From Varroa destructor (taxonomy: Eukaryota > Arthropoda > Arachnida > Mesostigmata > Varroidae), in assembly GCF_002443255.2 (NCBI RefSeq), contig NW_019211460.1:28802481-28866480 (forward strand): a DNA stretch of 64,000 nt, given 5' to 3'. Under the pieces are notes generated by a model that made no database searches, was not told where the DNA came from, and saw only the letters and a program-made list of their open reading frames with translations. The position numbers and the translations under genes are program-made. Shown piece after piece: positions 52,196 through 64,000 of this stretch (positions are counted from its first letter, which is position 1; the number at the start of each line of letters is the position of its first letter).

Positions 52196-54519
52196 TGCAT
52201 ACTCGATACCTATGCAATTTCATAGTTTGCGCAGAGGGTACTTAATAATACTCAAGCTAATGATAAGGCTTCGGTCTAATAAATGTGCACGACTGAATGG
52301 ACCGTCCATGATATTTAAAGCTGCTGCTTTTTATTGCAGCAAAATTGCGTAAGGCAAATACCTACCTTCAACATCGCCAAACAATTCGAAGTCCACCTGC
52401 ACTATGGGCTCGTGCTGAACAAGTGCCCTAGTAAGACAAACAGATTGATAATATTCAAATATCAATAAAAAAAAAACTCTTTCCTTGATTTGACCTCTTC
52501 TTATTCGGCCTTATTTACATTGTAAGCAAGTCCATTTCAAAATTATAGATATAATTGTATATTTTTAGCCTTCTTGCTTTTCACCATTTTACGTGCTCAT
52601 ATAGATTTTAGTTCCAATGCTGTGTCGAACGTTTAAATACTTTTTAAAGACGCACTGAATCTTTCCTTGCAGCACTATTCCTAAATGGGGCATACAGCTT
52701 ATAGATGTTTTGAGTTTTACGCCCGGCGCCTAAGCCGTTCGGTGTTCAACTAGACGGCTGGCTTCCAGCGTGAATCGAAATGAAAGAAGCGAATTCGACC
52801 TTAGGCCATCACGTGTCCCAAATCTGGGTAGGCAAACAAATGTCCTAGCTAGCATCTACTAGCGTCACTGCTAGCAGCGATTACACATCGTATCATCGGA
52901 ATGTAAAAAAATAATGTTGATTTACATTTTCTTCCAATGTGAGCGTTATTAGATATTGGCAATGCTTTTAGCACACAGGAAACCCCCTAGCCAGTCCTCT
53001 TGCTGTCTCACCTATTATTTTCGTAGGGATTATACAACAACCCGTAGCGCAGGAGATGCCGAGCACGTGGAACATATACTGGGATCGGCATTCTGTAGAG
53101 AGAACAGAAATTCGCCGTGAGAAATACGGAAATAATAAAGTTATTGCTCAACTATGTGTCCATCTGTATACTTCAGTATTTGTATCTTATCCATGGCCAA
53201 CATGCTTCGACAGTGTTGTCCTCGTAGTAACCCTGACTTGAATGCATTTCCTTGCCAGGTCACTATACAGCCAGAGAACAAGATAAATCGACAGGTTTTG
53301 TTAACAAAAAAATAAAAATATACTTTGTGGTTCGGCGACACAAGATTAACGAGTAGTACTAACAGCAGTATTCAGATAAGACTAACCTCTGGCTTTGTTA
53401 TACTTGGGTGCGTCTGTCTAGAGAGCAAGTGAACATCAAACATTCCTCTTTCTAGATCGCCTTTAACACAACAGATGCAATGATCAGCATGGGCCGGACC
53501 ATTACCGGCAATTAAAGTGTGTTAAACAAGCAGCAGCATTACCACTGCCACCACTACCACTTGTTACTAAAAGTCACAAAAAAAAATAACGCGCAAACAC
53601 CTGAGGGCGGGTCACTAAAAATCTGAGTTAGAATAGCGCTGGTCCCAAGACTATAGCGATCGCGGCTTTGGCCCGTAGTCCTTCTTAACTGAAGTTTTGA
53701 TAACGCTTTCGAAATTTATACCGTCTAACATATGATATAAATTGAAAAAAGCCAAGCTTGGCACAACCTGGGTCAATGAACGGACGGACTTTGCGCCGAC
53801 ACTGGGTAGTTCACATAACTTGCGAATCCTACCGCGAATGTTCCAACAGTAAAGTAATCGCTTACTTCAGTCTTAAGATCCATTAGTTAAGTAAGAATTT
53901 TTGGCAAGTAAGAAACTTGCAGGATTTCATGCACATTTTCAAAAAAACTTCGAGACTCCCTAATTAAAATTCAATATGCAGTGTGCTATAATATATAACA
54001 TGCCTGTTTGTGCAAGCTGGTTCGCCTCGGAATTAGGAATATACTCGAAGCTGTTTAGAAAAGCAAGCTACACTTTCTGGCTTGGCTCGTAAAAAATTGA
54101 GTCCATCCTGGAAATTAATTTATTAAAAAACGAGTACTATTGTATCCAAATAGAGGTAATAGCTGATGAACTAAGTGGCAGATATATTCAATAGAAAACT
54201 AGGGTACAGATGAAGCTGTTTTAAAAAAAAAAGTCGAAAGTCATGATTGATCTCATAGATTAGAATTGACCCTCAGTTTCTATTCTAGGTCATATCAAAA
54301 CAGAGAATAGTGCATTAGCATTATAAGCAAAGTTAACAAATGTTAGTTTCTGATCTATGCCGTAATAACTGCGGAGACTAAATGACAATGCCATATGTTG
54401 ACTGAAGTTATTTAAAAGTACACAGTTAGTTGTTAGTAGCACAGGTAGTTAATTGATAGTATGTAATATGAATTCGTATAACCGTCACTTGTATTCATAT
54501 GGTTACGTTATGATCCTCA
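52196..54519. other. Stretch between ABCC pseudogene and NDOR1 copy
   Basis: The remaining NBD2 exons of the pseudogene (LSGGQ signature and Walker B) should lie here but were not found, so the 3' end has been lost or scrambled. No other gene was recognised. Confidence 0.45.
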
Positions 54520-56040
54520 AATGGTTCCCCAAAAACTTCAAAACTGGAAATATTGCACATTCAAAAAAAATGTTCGCTGCATATATATCACCAACACTTA
54601 CAAGTTATGAACGGATATCGATTTATGACATATTTCTAAAAGCTGGTTTTGTTGTTTGGATCATTAATATCTAGATCAAACAAAATCAACTACGGTAAGG
54701 AAGTAACTGACATTTAGGATTCGAGTGGAAATCAATACAGTCTATTCTTATTCAAGCAAAATGTAAAATAGATTAGTAATGTTTGGTGATTGTTATTCTA
54801 TTTTTTTTTTATTTAATAAGGAATTTAATGTATCAATTTATAAGGCACTGGAGACATTTAGTGGTGTTATAGATGTTACAGTTGGTTGTTTCAGCGTTGG
54901 TATTAATGGATGTTCGAGGTACATTTCAATTTCCCTTAACTGACGCAAAATTACTTAAGAAGCCACAGAAAAAAGTCATCATGGTAGGCCCTCGAACAGG
55001 CGTCGCTTCACCTCGCACGTTTATTCTCTATTTTGTAGTTAATTCGCTGAGTATGTATTCACAAATATACTTTTACATATATAGATGTACATTTGTAGTT
55101 GTATAAATATAAAGAATACAGTTTGAGTAAAACCTAGGTTGCCTAGGACAGAAGCAAATGTGAAATCCGTCTATGTGTGCTCTCAGTAAAAGGTTATAGG
55201 TATCAGGAAAATACACATGGAAGCTATTAATCATGGTATATTCTTTTGTATGAGACATGCATTAGCACAACTATTCTTATACTGTATAAACTGGAGTACG
55301 CAACGTGTATCAAAAGTGCCAAATTAAGCAAATGTGTTTTGCTCGTGCTCTTGGAAATCGTTGAAAATTCTTAAGTTTTTTAGAATGCGGCTTGTAAAAT
55401 ATCTATGGTAAAATCCTCGACTGGTCACTACATAGGCGGCTGTATAGACCAAAGTAAAAGCACGTAAGAAATAAATCGCTTTGAAAAGGTATTATAACTG
55501 GCAACAGAGAGGTTAAAGGGTACTCCCAAATGCGTCTCGACTTGAGACCAAACTAGGCATAGCCGAGATCTCTGCATTCGATCCGAACGCTATCTCCGCA
55601 CCAACACACGAGCATCGAGTAGCGTTAATCTATCGCGCTATATCACCGCCGCATAGGACATGCCACGTGTCTCAAATAATATTGTATCGGAGAAACAAAA
55701 GAAAATACACAGAAACCGAGCTGAAAACCGCGAAATCAACAGAAAATTGACATGGGACGGGTGTAATATGCCTTGAGGGGCAATGAGAAACTCCTCTAGA
55801 AAGGGTGAGAATGTTGAGCATTTTCCACTTCCGGTATCCAGTCAAAGGAATTCATGGATTTGAAATACATACAGTCTACGCATAGGGATCATTCCCACAC
55901 AGGGGCCCCACGGCGAAGAACTGGAAAAAAGTTACGGATGGGTCACCCAGTGGCGCATAAAGGGACGGATGTCTCCTCAGCTGGCTTTGTTGTTTAAACG
56001 AAGGAACTCAAAAATTAACAGGGGAGAGTTCTGGTGACTT
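54520..56040 (+). pseudogene. NDOR1 pseudogene fragment (exons 9-10 and intron 10 duplicated)
   Basis: This segment aligns with about 39690-41200 of NDOR1. KNFKTGNIAHSKK corresponds to KNLKTGNIVNLYI at the end of exon 9; the following intron also matches by eye. In exon 10 RGTFQFPLTDAK matches PGTFQFPLIEAE, and the nucleotide-binding loop GPGTGVAPFRAF has become GPRTGVASPRTF. About 13 residues after it are deleted before NSLSM. Intron 10 sequence continues to match, including CTGTATAGACCAAA and the region of the intronic ORF, whose frame is broken here. No earlier or later NDOR1 exons accompany it, so it cannot encode an enzyme. It lies on the same strand as NDOR1, about 14.5 kb away, and before the intact-looking ABCC gene. 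This is a DNA-level duplication, since introns are kept. Confidence 0.85.
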
Positions 56041-56289
56041 TGAGACGAGGCAGAAAGAGGAACACCTCCAACAGTTTACACAAGAGAGAAACAGAAACCT
56101 ATAAAAAAAAATCTTTCGAGTCCGCAATGAGCTAGACAGTCTTACCTCCAAAAACTTGAGGTTGTGGGGGGAGAGAGGTGCTTAGGCTCCGTCTAATGTT
56201 TTTTGTCAGATCATTATAGAAAGAAGGGACAAAACCACGGATGATATAAGGGAAAAATATTATGCTACAGATATGACAGAGATCTAAAG

Positions 56290-56950
56290 CAAGAGAACTT
56301 AGTCGAAGCCAGATAGGTTGATATCGAAGATGGCGTTATCAATTTTCAAAACACTGGTTATTTTCGACACTTGCCTTCCAAAGAGTGGCCAGAGAAATTC
56401 TTTAAACGGACAAAGCGTACCCAAAAGGGCTCTCTTCCGACGAGAACGATCCGAGCTTTGATGATTACCCGAGACTCGGAAAGGGGCGAGACCATCATAG
56501 AACTGTCGACCAGCCAATTTCACGCCTGCAGACGTTAGAGCTAATGATGGAGACCCCAGGAGTAAGCAAGGACTACCTGGACGATGATCTAGTGACAGTC
56601 TACTTTAGAACATGCGACTACTTACATGCAAAAAGATTAGGCAGTATTAAATGCCTTTAAAAAATACATTTCGTTGCCCAAGTGCTATTAAAAAAATCGG
56701 ACATGTAGCAAAAAAATGCAAAGAAGAAAAGCTACGCGTATCACCCAGACAGTCACCCCGTAAACTTTATGGTATATCCGATGCAACCGAAAGATGAAGA
56801 TTTACGGAAAAGGGGAAGGCAGTTCCTTAGGCGCTCAATTAAAGCAACGGAGAACTCACAATGATAGACTTGCAACAGTTGCTGAACGCAACAGCAGACG
56901 TAGAAAACAGAACAATGAGGTCATTATTGATGAGAATGGTTGTAAAACGA
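56290..56950 (+). mobile_element. Possible retroelement gag remnant
   Basis: Plus-strand frames here look coding in patches. One includes FDDYPRLGKGRDHHRTVDQP then LMMETPGVSKDYLDDDLVTV (about 56458-56600). A second, near 56670-56735, reads CPSAIKKIGHVAKKCKEEK, which resembles a CCHC zinc knuckle (CxxCxxxGHxxxxC) lacking its second Cys. This order, a charged domain and then a knuckle, suggests a decayed gag of a retroelement. No protease, RT or LTR was seen, and the frames are broken. The identification rests mainly on the knuckle-like motif. Confidence 0.4.
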
Positions 56951-59900
56951 CAGGACACCATTCAGTATGATCAGGGTACTACTATTTAAAAACCTCAATT
57001 GCTGCAAGATTTGGTTCGTGAGGTCACACGACGCTTATAAAAATATTAGAGCATATTTGTAGTGATTGATTCTGTTTTTGTTGAGGTAAATTCAGCTGTT
57101 ATTTTCCCATTTAAAAGGCACCTAACATGTTCATCATTTTAATAAGTTTCGTTGGGGCAACTTAGGCAGACAAAATAGTCTCAACGTGCTTCACCCACCG
57201 CCTACGGATTATGCTTTGTTGTGCAGCTTCCCGCAAACTCTCGCATTTCTTTTTCTATGTTGTGTTACGTTATAATAAAATCACGTCAGTCTGGTGTACT
57301 CTTTCGTCCATATTCTAAGCGCTTCGCGATCTCAGATAGCTACCTGCCACTTGAGGCAACGTTGAATAAAAAAAGTTCATCGAAAACTTTTCATGCTTTA
57401 TTTGCGAATAACTTGTCATAGCAGACACCTTGTCTTACCTAATAAGAACTTCGAGGAAGGTTGATGTTCCGCGCTCCAACGCTAAAAGGAAACCTTAAAC
57501 ACATATAAACATATTTTAAAAGTAAATTTTCACATACGTTTACAAAGGGAACGATTTCTATGTTTAGCACTACGTATATAAAATTGAGTTGCTCTTCATT
57601 GTCGTCAATGAACGCATGAGTATCTCACAATTCCATTCGCTAATTTAACTTAGCCACCGCTCCCCGTTTATACAGCACCATATTGGCGCTCTCTCAGGGA
57701 CAGTACAACGTCCGTCAAGGCGATAATGAGGTTAAACGAAAAACCTGGACATAAAGAGTTGATATATCATTAATAGCTTTCACGGTCGACTAATATCGGT
57801 ACATTAGTGCTCGCTTTGGTATGATTTGCGCTAAAGGCCAAAGAAATTTTTTGTATAAACAGTTCATCGATTTCTTATCCTTTTTGGCATGGTAGTAGCG
57901 GCGACCGTGACCGCATGCAGAGTACCGCTCAATCGCATGAAACGACTTTGGCTGTGACTATAGCAACAGGACGCGGGTAATGGCGGCCGTAACCATAGCA
58001 AAAAGAACACGCCTTACACAACTCTTCGTCTACAAGGTACGCAGGCATCGTAGGTCAATAGCTTACTATCGCACTAGATCGGATAGCCAACAATCGATGA
58101 AAAGAAACGTGGCATAGATTACTTCACATTAGGGGCTGACACTTGCAATGTGAGCCTGCTCTTTGCAGGTTCTCCCAGGGAACTGAAATAGGCCAGTTGT
58201 GGGGTGGGTTTCATCCCGGATGGCCTCGGTGGTGATACCGCACGGCTGAAATTTAAGAAAATTCAGTCTACAGGGAGTAGCGCCTGAGACTAAGTAGCGG
58301 GTTAAACACTTCTATTAATTACGGATTTTTAGACCATTGCAATGTACAATGATTCGTATTAAAATACATTGTTGTATTGCACTATCTGTTTCCCCGAGCC
58401 CCTTCACAGCTAATAGTTAAATTTTGCTAAACGCTCTCATTTCTTAAAAGTCTATCTCTGACCTCGAATTTCAATCTAACATATTTTTATCCTCACCACA
58501 TGTCCCTTCACCCACGTAACGTACATGTTGCCTTTGTCTCTGATCCTCCAATACGACTTTTTCCGTACGTGATTATCGTACGTATAACTTTTTGTTATAA
58601 CCCCCAAGCGAGTGTATAAGCCACCAATCCCTAAATACTTCAGGTTTCAAGTGAATGTGCAAGTGAATGAAAACTTCAAATATTCGTAGCAAATACTTTT
58701 ACTAAATGTCGTAAACGCAGAGCCATACCGGAGATACTGCGCGTGTCAACAAAAGTATAATTTTGGCTAGTGCATCCTCTTCTTCGTTGAAAACAAGGAA
58801 TTTGCTCGCCATTTCGCGCCGCGTACATATTCACTTCGATGGATTAAACCCCAGCCTTTCTCCTTCTCTAATAAACGGATAAATCAAGGGAGAGGGCAAC
58901 CTATCCTGTTTGTTTGTACACAGCTTCGTGAACCGGGTTCTTCTCTCTCGCAATCTCCTAGCACCGAAACTCAACAGCGCCCTCTATTCAAGCCTGCTGC
59001 TGTTTGTTTATAACTCGAAGCACCGCGTACCTCTCCCTTTTCCTCATGTCGTTCGCCGCAAGTTCACATTTTCATCACTTGCGCTATTCATAACATTCAC
59101 GTGTACCGTGTGCGGCCGGTAAACGCATGGGCAATGATTTCTCATGGGGAAGTGTTGCTGAAAGAGTCGCTTCTGTGTGAGAGGATGATCTCGTCCACAA
59201 ATACAAAAGGCGGCATGTGGAGCGATCGGTTGACTGAATGTACCAGTTAGAGCGTCGTCTTCGAAGATAACTGCACGGTTATTCGTAGCATCGGCGAGCA
59301 CTGTTTCATGCAACAAGTTGTGAGTTTTCGCAGTTTTATTGATCATATCCAGCCGCTAACTGCTCTTCAGCAATGTTATCGTATGGAAAGTGAAGGACGA
59401 ATGAGCAAAACATGTCTGTCTAATAAGATCGGTGCGTCGTTAATGAGGCAATATACTGCGGAACCATAGTCAAAGATCTTGGAAATTTTGAGCCGTTGCC
59501 TCTGAGGTTCGACCACACGTGCATCCCTGACAAGGAAACAGTGGATTATTAAGTGGTAAGTTTAGAAAGAAACAGAGAGCTCCTGGTACTGTTAGAACCG
59601 GCAAGACAATTGGTCTGAGTAACGTAATGAATGCCATTATCATTTATGCACGGAACTTCTGTCCAATCTTTGTTTTTACTAGAAATAAGATGATCCCAAA
59701 AACATCACAGACATTGTCGACTAAAAATTGCCGATGAGAATTAACATTACACTTTACTCGGCAAACGAGATAGAAGAAGAATTCTATGTTGACAAGACTT
59801 CGTTCTTAACCATTGTGATTGTTGCTGCTCTTTCCAAGAAAGGTAAGGGCTGAGGTAAGGGCAGGTAAAGATAGTTTCTCATTAATGTGTTTGTTCTTAC

Positions 59901-61365
59901 AGTAGTTTTTTACACTGATTGTTTGGCATTAGTTTTGCCGAGTGTCGTTGTTAAAGCTTACCACTTAGAAATTCTAGAGAGATTATCGGCAAGGCGTTAT
60001 GGCAAAGGATGAGTCTAGAGCGGTGTTTTCAATAGCGATCCAAAATAATGAAATAAGATAGTTTCACCCACCCAATATAACACCACAATCAAAATATGTT
60101 CCGTGTAACCATTGTTTTTTGCGTTTTGTGTAATGCTACTTAATCCATTAGGCATTGGTTCAGGCGGGCCGGCTATCATGATGAATTGAAATACATCTAC
60201 ATTCGAATTTGAAGATAGACTACCACGTTTTCCTAAATTTGATAGGCAAACACAGTTACCCACTGTGTTATCATAGAATTATACCGCATAATAATAAAAG
60301 CTAAGCATAAATACAAGTCATGACAGCAAGCGAATTAAAAATTACTATTGCTTTTATACCTATCTGGGTGCTCTGGACATTCGGGAGCTAGCTCTTTTTT
60401 TTTTTAGAAACAGCTGAACGTCTTACATGCAGTATATTTTATTTATAGAATTCAAGTCAATTTTTTTATTTATTTTTTTAAATTTCTTAAAATATTTAAC
60501 TTATGTCAACGATGCAAGAAGGCAAAATCAAATAGCTGGTGCCATTCAATGCTATATATTGGGTTTTTGAAAGGTATTGACCGTTTCGAAGCCAAAATTT
60601 AACTAATATTTTTTATATTTTTCCCATTCTGATCAATGATTTTATTCCACGTTTAACACCATAATCCAATCACTGTAGAACCTTTCATAATGTACGATTC
60701 CTTTCTAATGCCACCAAACACATAACGCTCCTCTTTGGCGCCGGTCTGGGCATCTCCACAGACTGTGAAGTACATTTTTTGAAAATATATATATACATGC
60801 TTTTACTTACACACGTTTTGCGACCCTTATTATACTTTTAATACTTGATGGATTAACACATTGAAGTCGATTTTTCTCTTTTATGGAATGTGCCCGATTT
60901 CACCTAATATATTCGCTAGTGAGACACATGAAATGGTTTTAATTAAATTAGATCAAGTGAATAGAGCCTAAATTTCCAAAGAGAGCCTTTCCGTTAGTTT
61001 CGTTTGGAACCCAAGCAGTATGTAGGGCGATTCTATAGACACACTGAAGTGAGTAGAAAAAATATGGAAAAACTATGTAACGTTGGAAGAAGGGTTGGAA
61101 GCAGAGTGGACGGCGAAAGAAGACGTTATGTTGAATGGCTATTATCCTTGTTACTCGACGTAGTGACATAGAACAATTGTAAAGGATTATCGATCAATTA
61201 AATTACTGTGAATCGCCTAATTTCGCAATCCTTTTGTTAAGAAGAGTATAACCATATTCAGAAATCGCTGAACTTATCGCTAGTTAAAGACTCCTGTAAA
61301 GGCTTCTATGGAGAGAATTAATTAAATAGTGCAAAATATGCTATTATTTTTATTTTTTTTTGCAG
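56951..61365. other. Region upstream of the ABCC gene
   Basis: About 4.4 kb with no confident gene. Open frames at 59044-59346 (minus) and 60015-60263 (minus) have mildly coding-like composition but no recognised family; the second starts with GTG, not ATG. It should contain the ABCC promoter and 5' leader exon, since 61366 follows a strong acceptor. Confidence 0.4.
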
Positions 61366-61398
61366 AATCCTACCGGGTTGTCTGAGTCAATATAAAGA

Positions 61399-64000
61399 AT
61401 GTCGGTTACTTCTGGAGCGATTGGGCGCTCTGTCCTTTTACAGGGTGCAGAGGAGGTGGAAGATCTGAAAAATTGTCGTTACACAAATCGCAAGCCTAAT
61501 ATATGGGACAGAGTGACATTTGGCTTTCTAACAGGGTAAGATAAATGAGACCTATTAACACAATATAAAATCCTGTAATAGGTAGCTTCATGTTATTATT
61601 TTCACTTTTGTCTTGCTTCCTTGAAGTGTTGCAGTTATGAAATTTCCTTTTATTGACACAAAATACAAAAAAGACACAAAACGTCTATATGCGTAAGGCG
61701 ACATTGAGGTAACGGCTGCATAGATTATACATTTGGATCTTGTCTTAGATGAGCGACTTTTTTAAAGATGTTCTTATATATATATGTGTGTGTGTGTATA
61801 TGATTATTTATTTTCGATTAACCAGTCGAACTACAGCCGCACTTGCAGCTATGAGTATACACAAATGTATACCAAATAATAACTGCAATTCTAATGTCCT
61901 GATGAGTGTTACCGCTAAGAATTCAATTTAACAGTCTTATGTGTATAATTTCTACTGTGATCGGATCTTGGTATAATCAACTGCATTATAAAGGATAATC
62001 TTGAAAGGGTCGTGGGGTACCATTCAAGCCAGGGATCTCAACCCTCTTCACACGTTATTCACTGCCGAAGACGCCTCCAATAAACTGCTTCGTCTATGGA
62101 GCAAAAAGTATAATCGTTTTCGACATAGAGATGGGTAAGTAAATAGAAAAATATATTTTATTACGTCATACTGCATTACAAATGTATTGATATACTTCAG
62201 AGACAAAGATTTATGCGATTTATTGTGGGTACATTTTAGATGCACAGAAAGACCTTATCCAAAAAACGAATCTATAAGTGTCAAAGATCATGGTTTCGCT
62301 TCAACGCTTCTGACAAGGAACCTTTTCACAGTTTTCCGGAAACCTAAGTTGTTAGCACGCTTTCACAAGAGCAGATTCGCTCTCGATAAAACTATATAGC
62401 ACCAATATAAAGAACGTTGAATATGAATAAAATGTTACATAAATAAACAGTGTTCGCATTCGTGTGTTTTTTTTTATTCCGATGCAAGCAATGACACGGT
62501 ACATGACGACCCCGCCGATGGTGCTGATATTGAGGTGCTCATCCGGCCTGACGCAAAGCCGACAAAAATTAATATGGTGTGGCTAATCTTCAGAACATTT
62601 TGGCCACACTTCTTATTTGCCTTTTTCTGCAAGATCCTCCAGATGTTTATAGATCTTATACCACCATACCTCATCGGGTATGTTATATTTTAACTATTAT
62701 ATGAAAAAAAAGCTACAGCTCTACACGTCATATATGAACAAAGGCAATAAAAGAGTGACCCGTACTGTAGAATCAACTACGACGCCGTTAAGCCTGAGTT
62801 TATTACTCTTTGAATGTCCAATCCCTAATGGAGTCACATGCATGCAAGGACCTTAACCGCTTGATTACCAGGAATCTGTTTGCAATTAATGATTTCAAGT
62901 GGCTTTTGCCTGGATTGCAAATAATGTATTAGGCTAGATGACAAAAGCATTAGGGGTCAGAGCCCTTGTTTTTAATCATATCAGCGTTGTCCGCCAAGCT
63001 TCAGTCTCAGATAAATTCCTATTACCTCATTCATACCACTGTCGAGCAGCCGTTTGTTGGACTTCCTGGAGAACGAAGAACAGCCTCAATATTACGGTTA
63101 TGGGGTTGCCGGCGTTCTCTTCCTTGCGCAGCAAACATCGTCATTTCTGCAGGCGCATATTTACGGGACTCTATTTAATATAGGCATCAAGTGTCGTTCA
63201 GGATTTTCATCTGTGATTTATCAAAAGGTAAGTAGATAGGATATCTAGGACATGTTCACTATGTGCGATTGGGAAATTATAATTCTTGCTTAAAAAAACA
63301 AAGGACATAACACAGTACATATATGCTCCCCTCACAAATATAAGTAAATAACATATACACGTGAATGCTACAAGAGTCACCCAATGCAATATTCATGTAA
63401 CAACGAGACCTTACTGCTTGAATATCAAGTCAGGTTTAGAGATCAAGACAATTTAAAGGGCTTCGGATAGGTTGAAACTAAGTTGCAGCTTAAAAAATCT
63501 TGCCTGCTATTTTCGTCATACGAATATAGGAAAACATTAGTAGATATTTGTAGAAGATATTAGTAGAAATTACCGCTGAACTTGAGTTAGGCTCCATGCT
63601 GCACTTGTTATAGAACAATTACAAATTACAATGCATGGTAGAAATCTTTTTGTGAAATCAAAGATGAGATTTACGTTATCATTAATTGAACTATGAATGT
63701 ATTAATTAGTAATTATTCTTATGTTCAAATAGGCATTGGTCTGATCGCCCTACAATTTTTTTTTGTTTCGGTTGCAGGCATTACGTCTTTCATCGAAGTC
63801 TAGTAAGGAATTTTCGACGGGTGATATCATCAATTTAGTTTCTGTTGACCTCGAAAATGTCATGTGGAGTACGACCATGTCCGTGTGTCTTTGGGGATCA
63901 CCCATAAATGTATGCACTAAGTTTAAGTTATTAAAGCTTATTATTTACAACAAGCTTACATATATGAGTGATTTGCAGTTTTTATAAAAAATAATACATG
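61399..64000 (+). CDS. ABCC (MRP-type) transporter, 5' part, runs off window
   Basis: Five coding exons join in phase: 61399-61535, 61994-62134, 62489-62677, 63050-63227 and 63778-63909 (259 codons), without stops or frameshifts. The ATG follows an in-frame TAA and a strong acceptor (poly-T then GCAG ending at 61365), so a non-coding leader exon exists upstream. The N-terminus is short, with no TMD0, as in short MRPs. WDRVTFGFLTG, TIQARDLNPLHTLF and LIRPDAKP correspond to the linker before TMD1. RTFWPHFLFAFFCKIL and DLIPPYLIGRLLDFL begin TMD1. YYGYGVAGVLFLAQQTSSF, IGIKCRSGFSSVIYQKALRL and STGDIINLVSVDLENV are typical MRP TMD1 segments. The ATP-binding domains lie beyond the right edge. It shares exon style and orientation with the pseudogene at 47-52 kb, its likely paralogue. 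The substrate cannot be told. Confidence 0.88.

Noticed and set aside
53056..53241. ORF after the ABCC pseudogene considered as the end of NBD2
   Set aside because: No LSGGQ signature, Walker B or H-loop.
59044..59346. 100-codon minus ORF, considered as a transposon gene
   Set aside because: No family resemblance and both strands look equally open; not supported.
60590..60800. Minus-strand segment ending WNKIIDQNGK, like a mariner C-terminus
   Set aside because: Only one short motif matches; no catalytic block nearby, so not called as an element.

Overview
The window is AT-rich eukaryotic nuclear DNA with multi-exon genes, GT-AG introns, (TA)n microsatellites, old mariner and LINE copies and one 100-N assembly gap. 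Gene content (a peropsin-type opsin, a Ly6/uPAR secreted protein, SLU7, NDOR1, ABCC transporters) and two irritans/mellifera-like mariners suggest an arthropod, most likely a chelicerate such as a mite. The group is an inference from general likeness; no species can be named from the sequence alone.

Layout. 3.2-5.6 kb (-): three exons of a Ly6/uPAR three-finger protein with a signal-peptide exon; its last cysteine exon was not found. 9.7-10.6 kb (+): decayed mariner. 17.6-19.9 kb (-): five exons of a peropsin-like opsin covering TM1-TM5; the TM6-TM7 exon with the retinal lysine was not found. 21.0-21.8 kb (-): second decayed mariner. 22.2-23.0 kb (+): an unidentified protein-coding remnant split over three frames. 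28.2-33.1 kb (-): complete SLU7 in ten coding exons (683 codons). 35.0-43.1 kb (+): complete NDOR1 in twelve coding exons (686 codons), divergent from SLU7 across about 2 kb.

43-64 kb is a decayed tandem duplication. A LINE (44.9-47.0 kb, -) abuts the 5'-truncated end of an ABCC (MRP-type) pseudogene (47.1-52.2 kb, +) carrying several stops and frameshifts. At 54.5-56.0 kb lies a damaged copy of NDOR1 exons 9-10 plus intron 10. At 61.4 kb a second ABCC gene begins with clean exons and runs off the right edge. The order NDOR1 - ABCC pseudogene - NDOR1 pseudogene fragment - ABCC suggests that an NDOR1+ABCC block was duplicated and that each unit then lost a different gene.

The genes do not form one pathway. 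SLU7 is a second-step splicing factor, NDOR1 feeds electrons to cytosolic Fe-S assembly, the opsin is a retinal GPCR, the Ly6 protein is probably secreted or GPI-anchored, and ABCC is an efflux pump. For SLU7 and NDOR1, exon joins were read by eye and checked by phase and by total length divisible by three.
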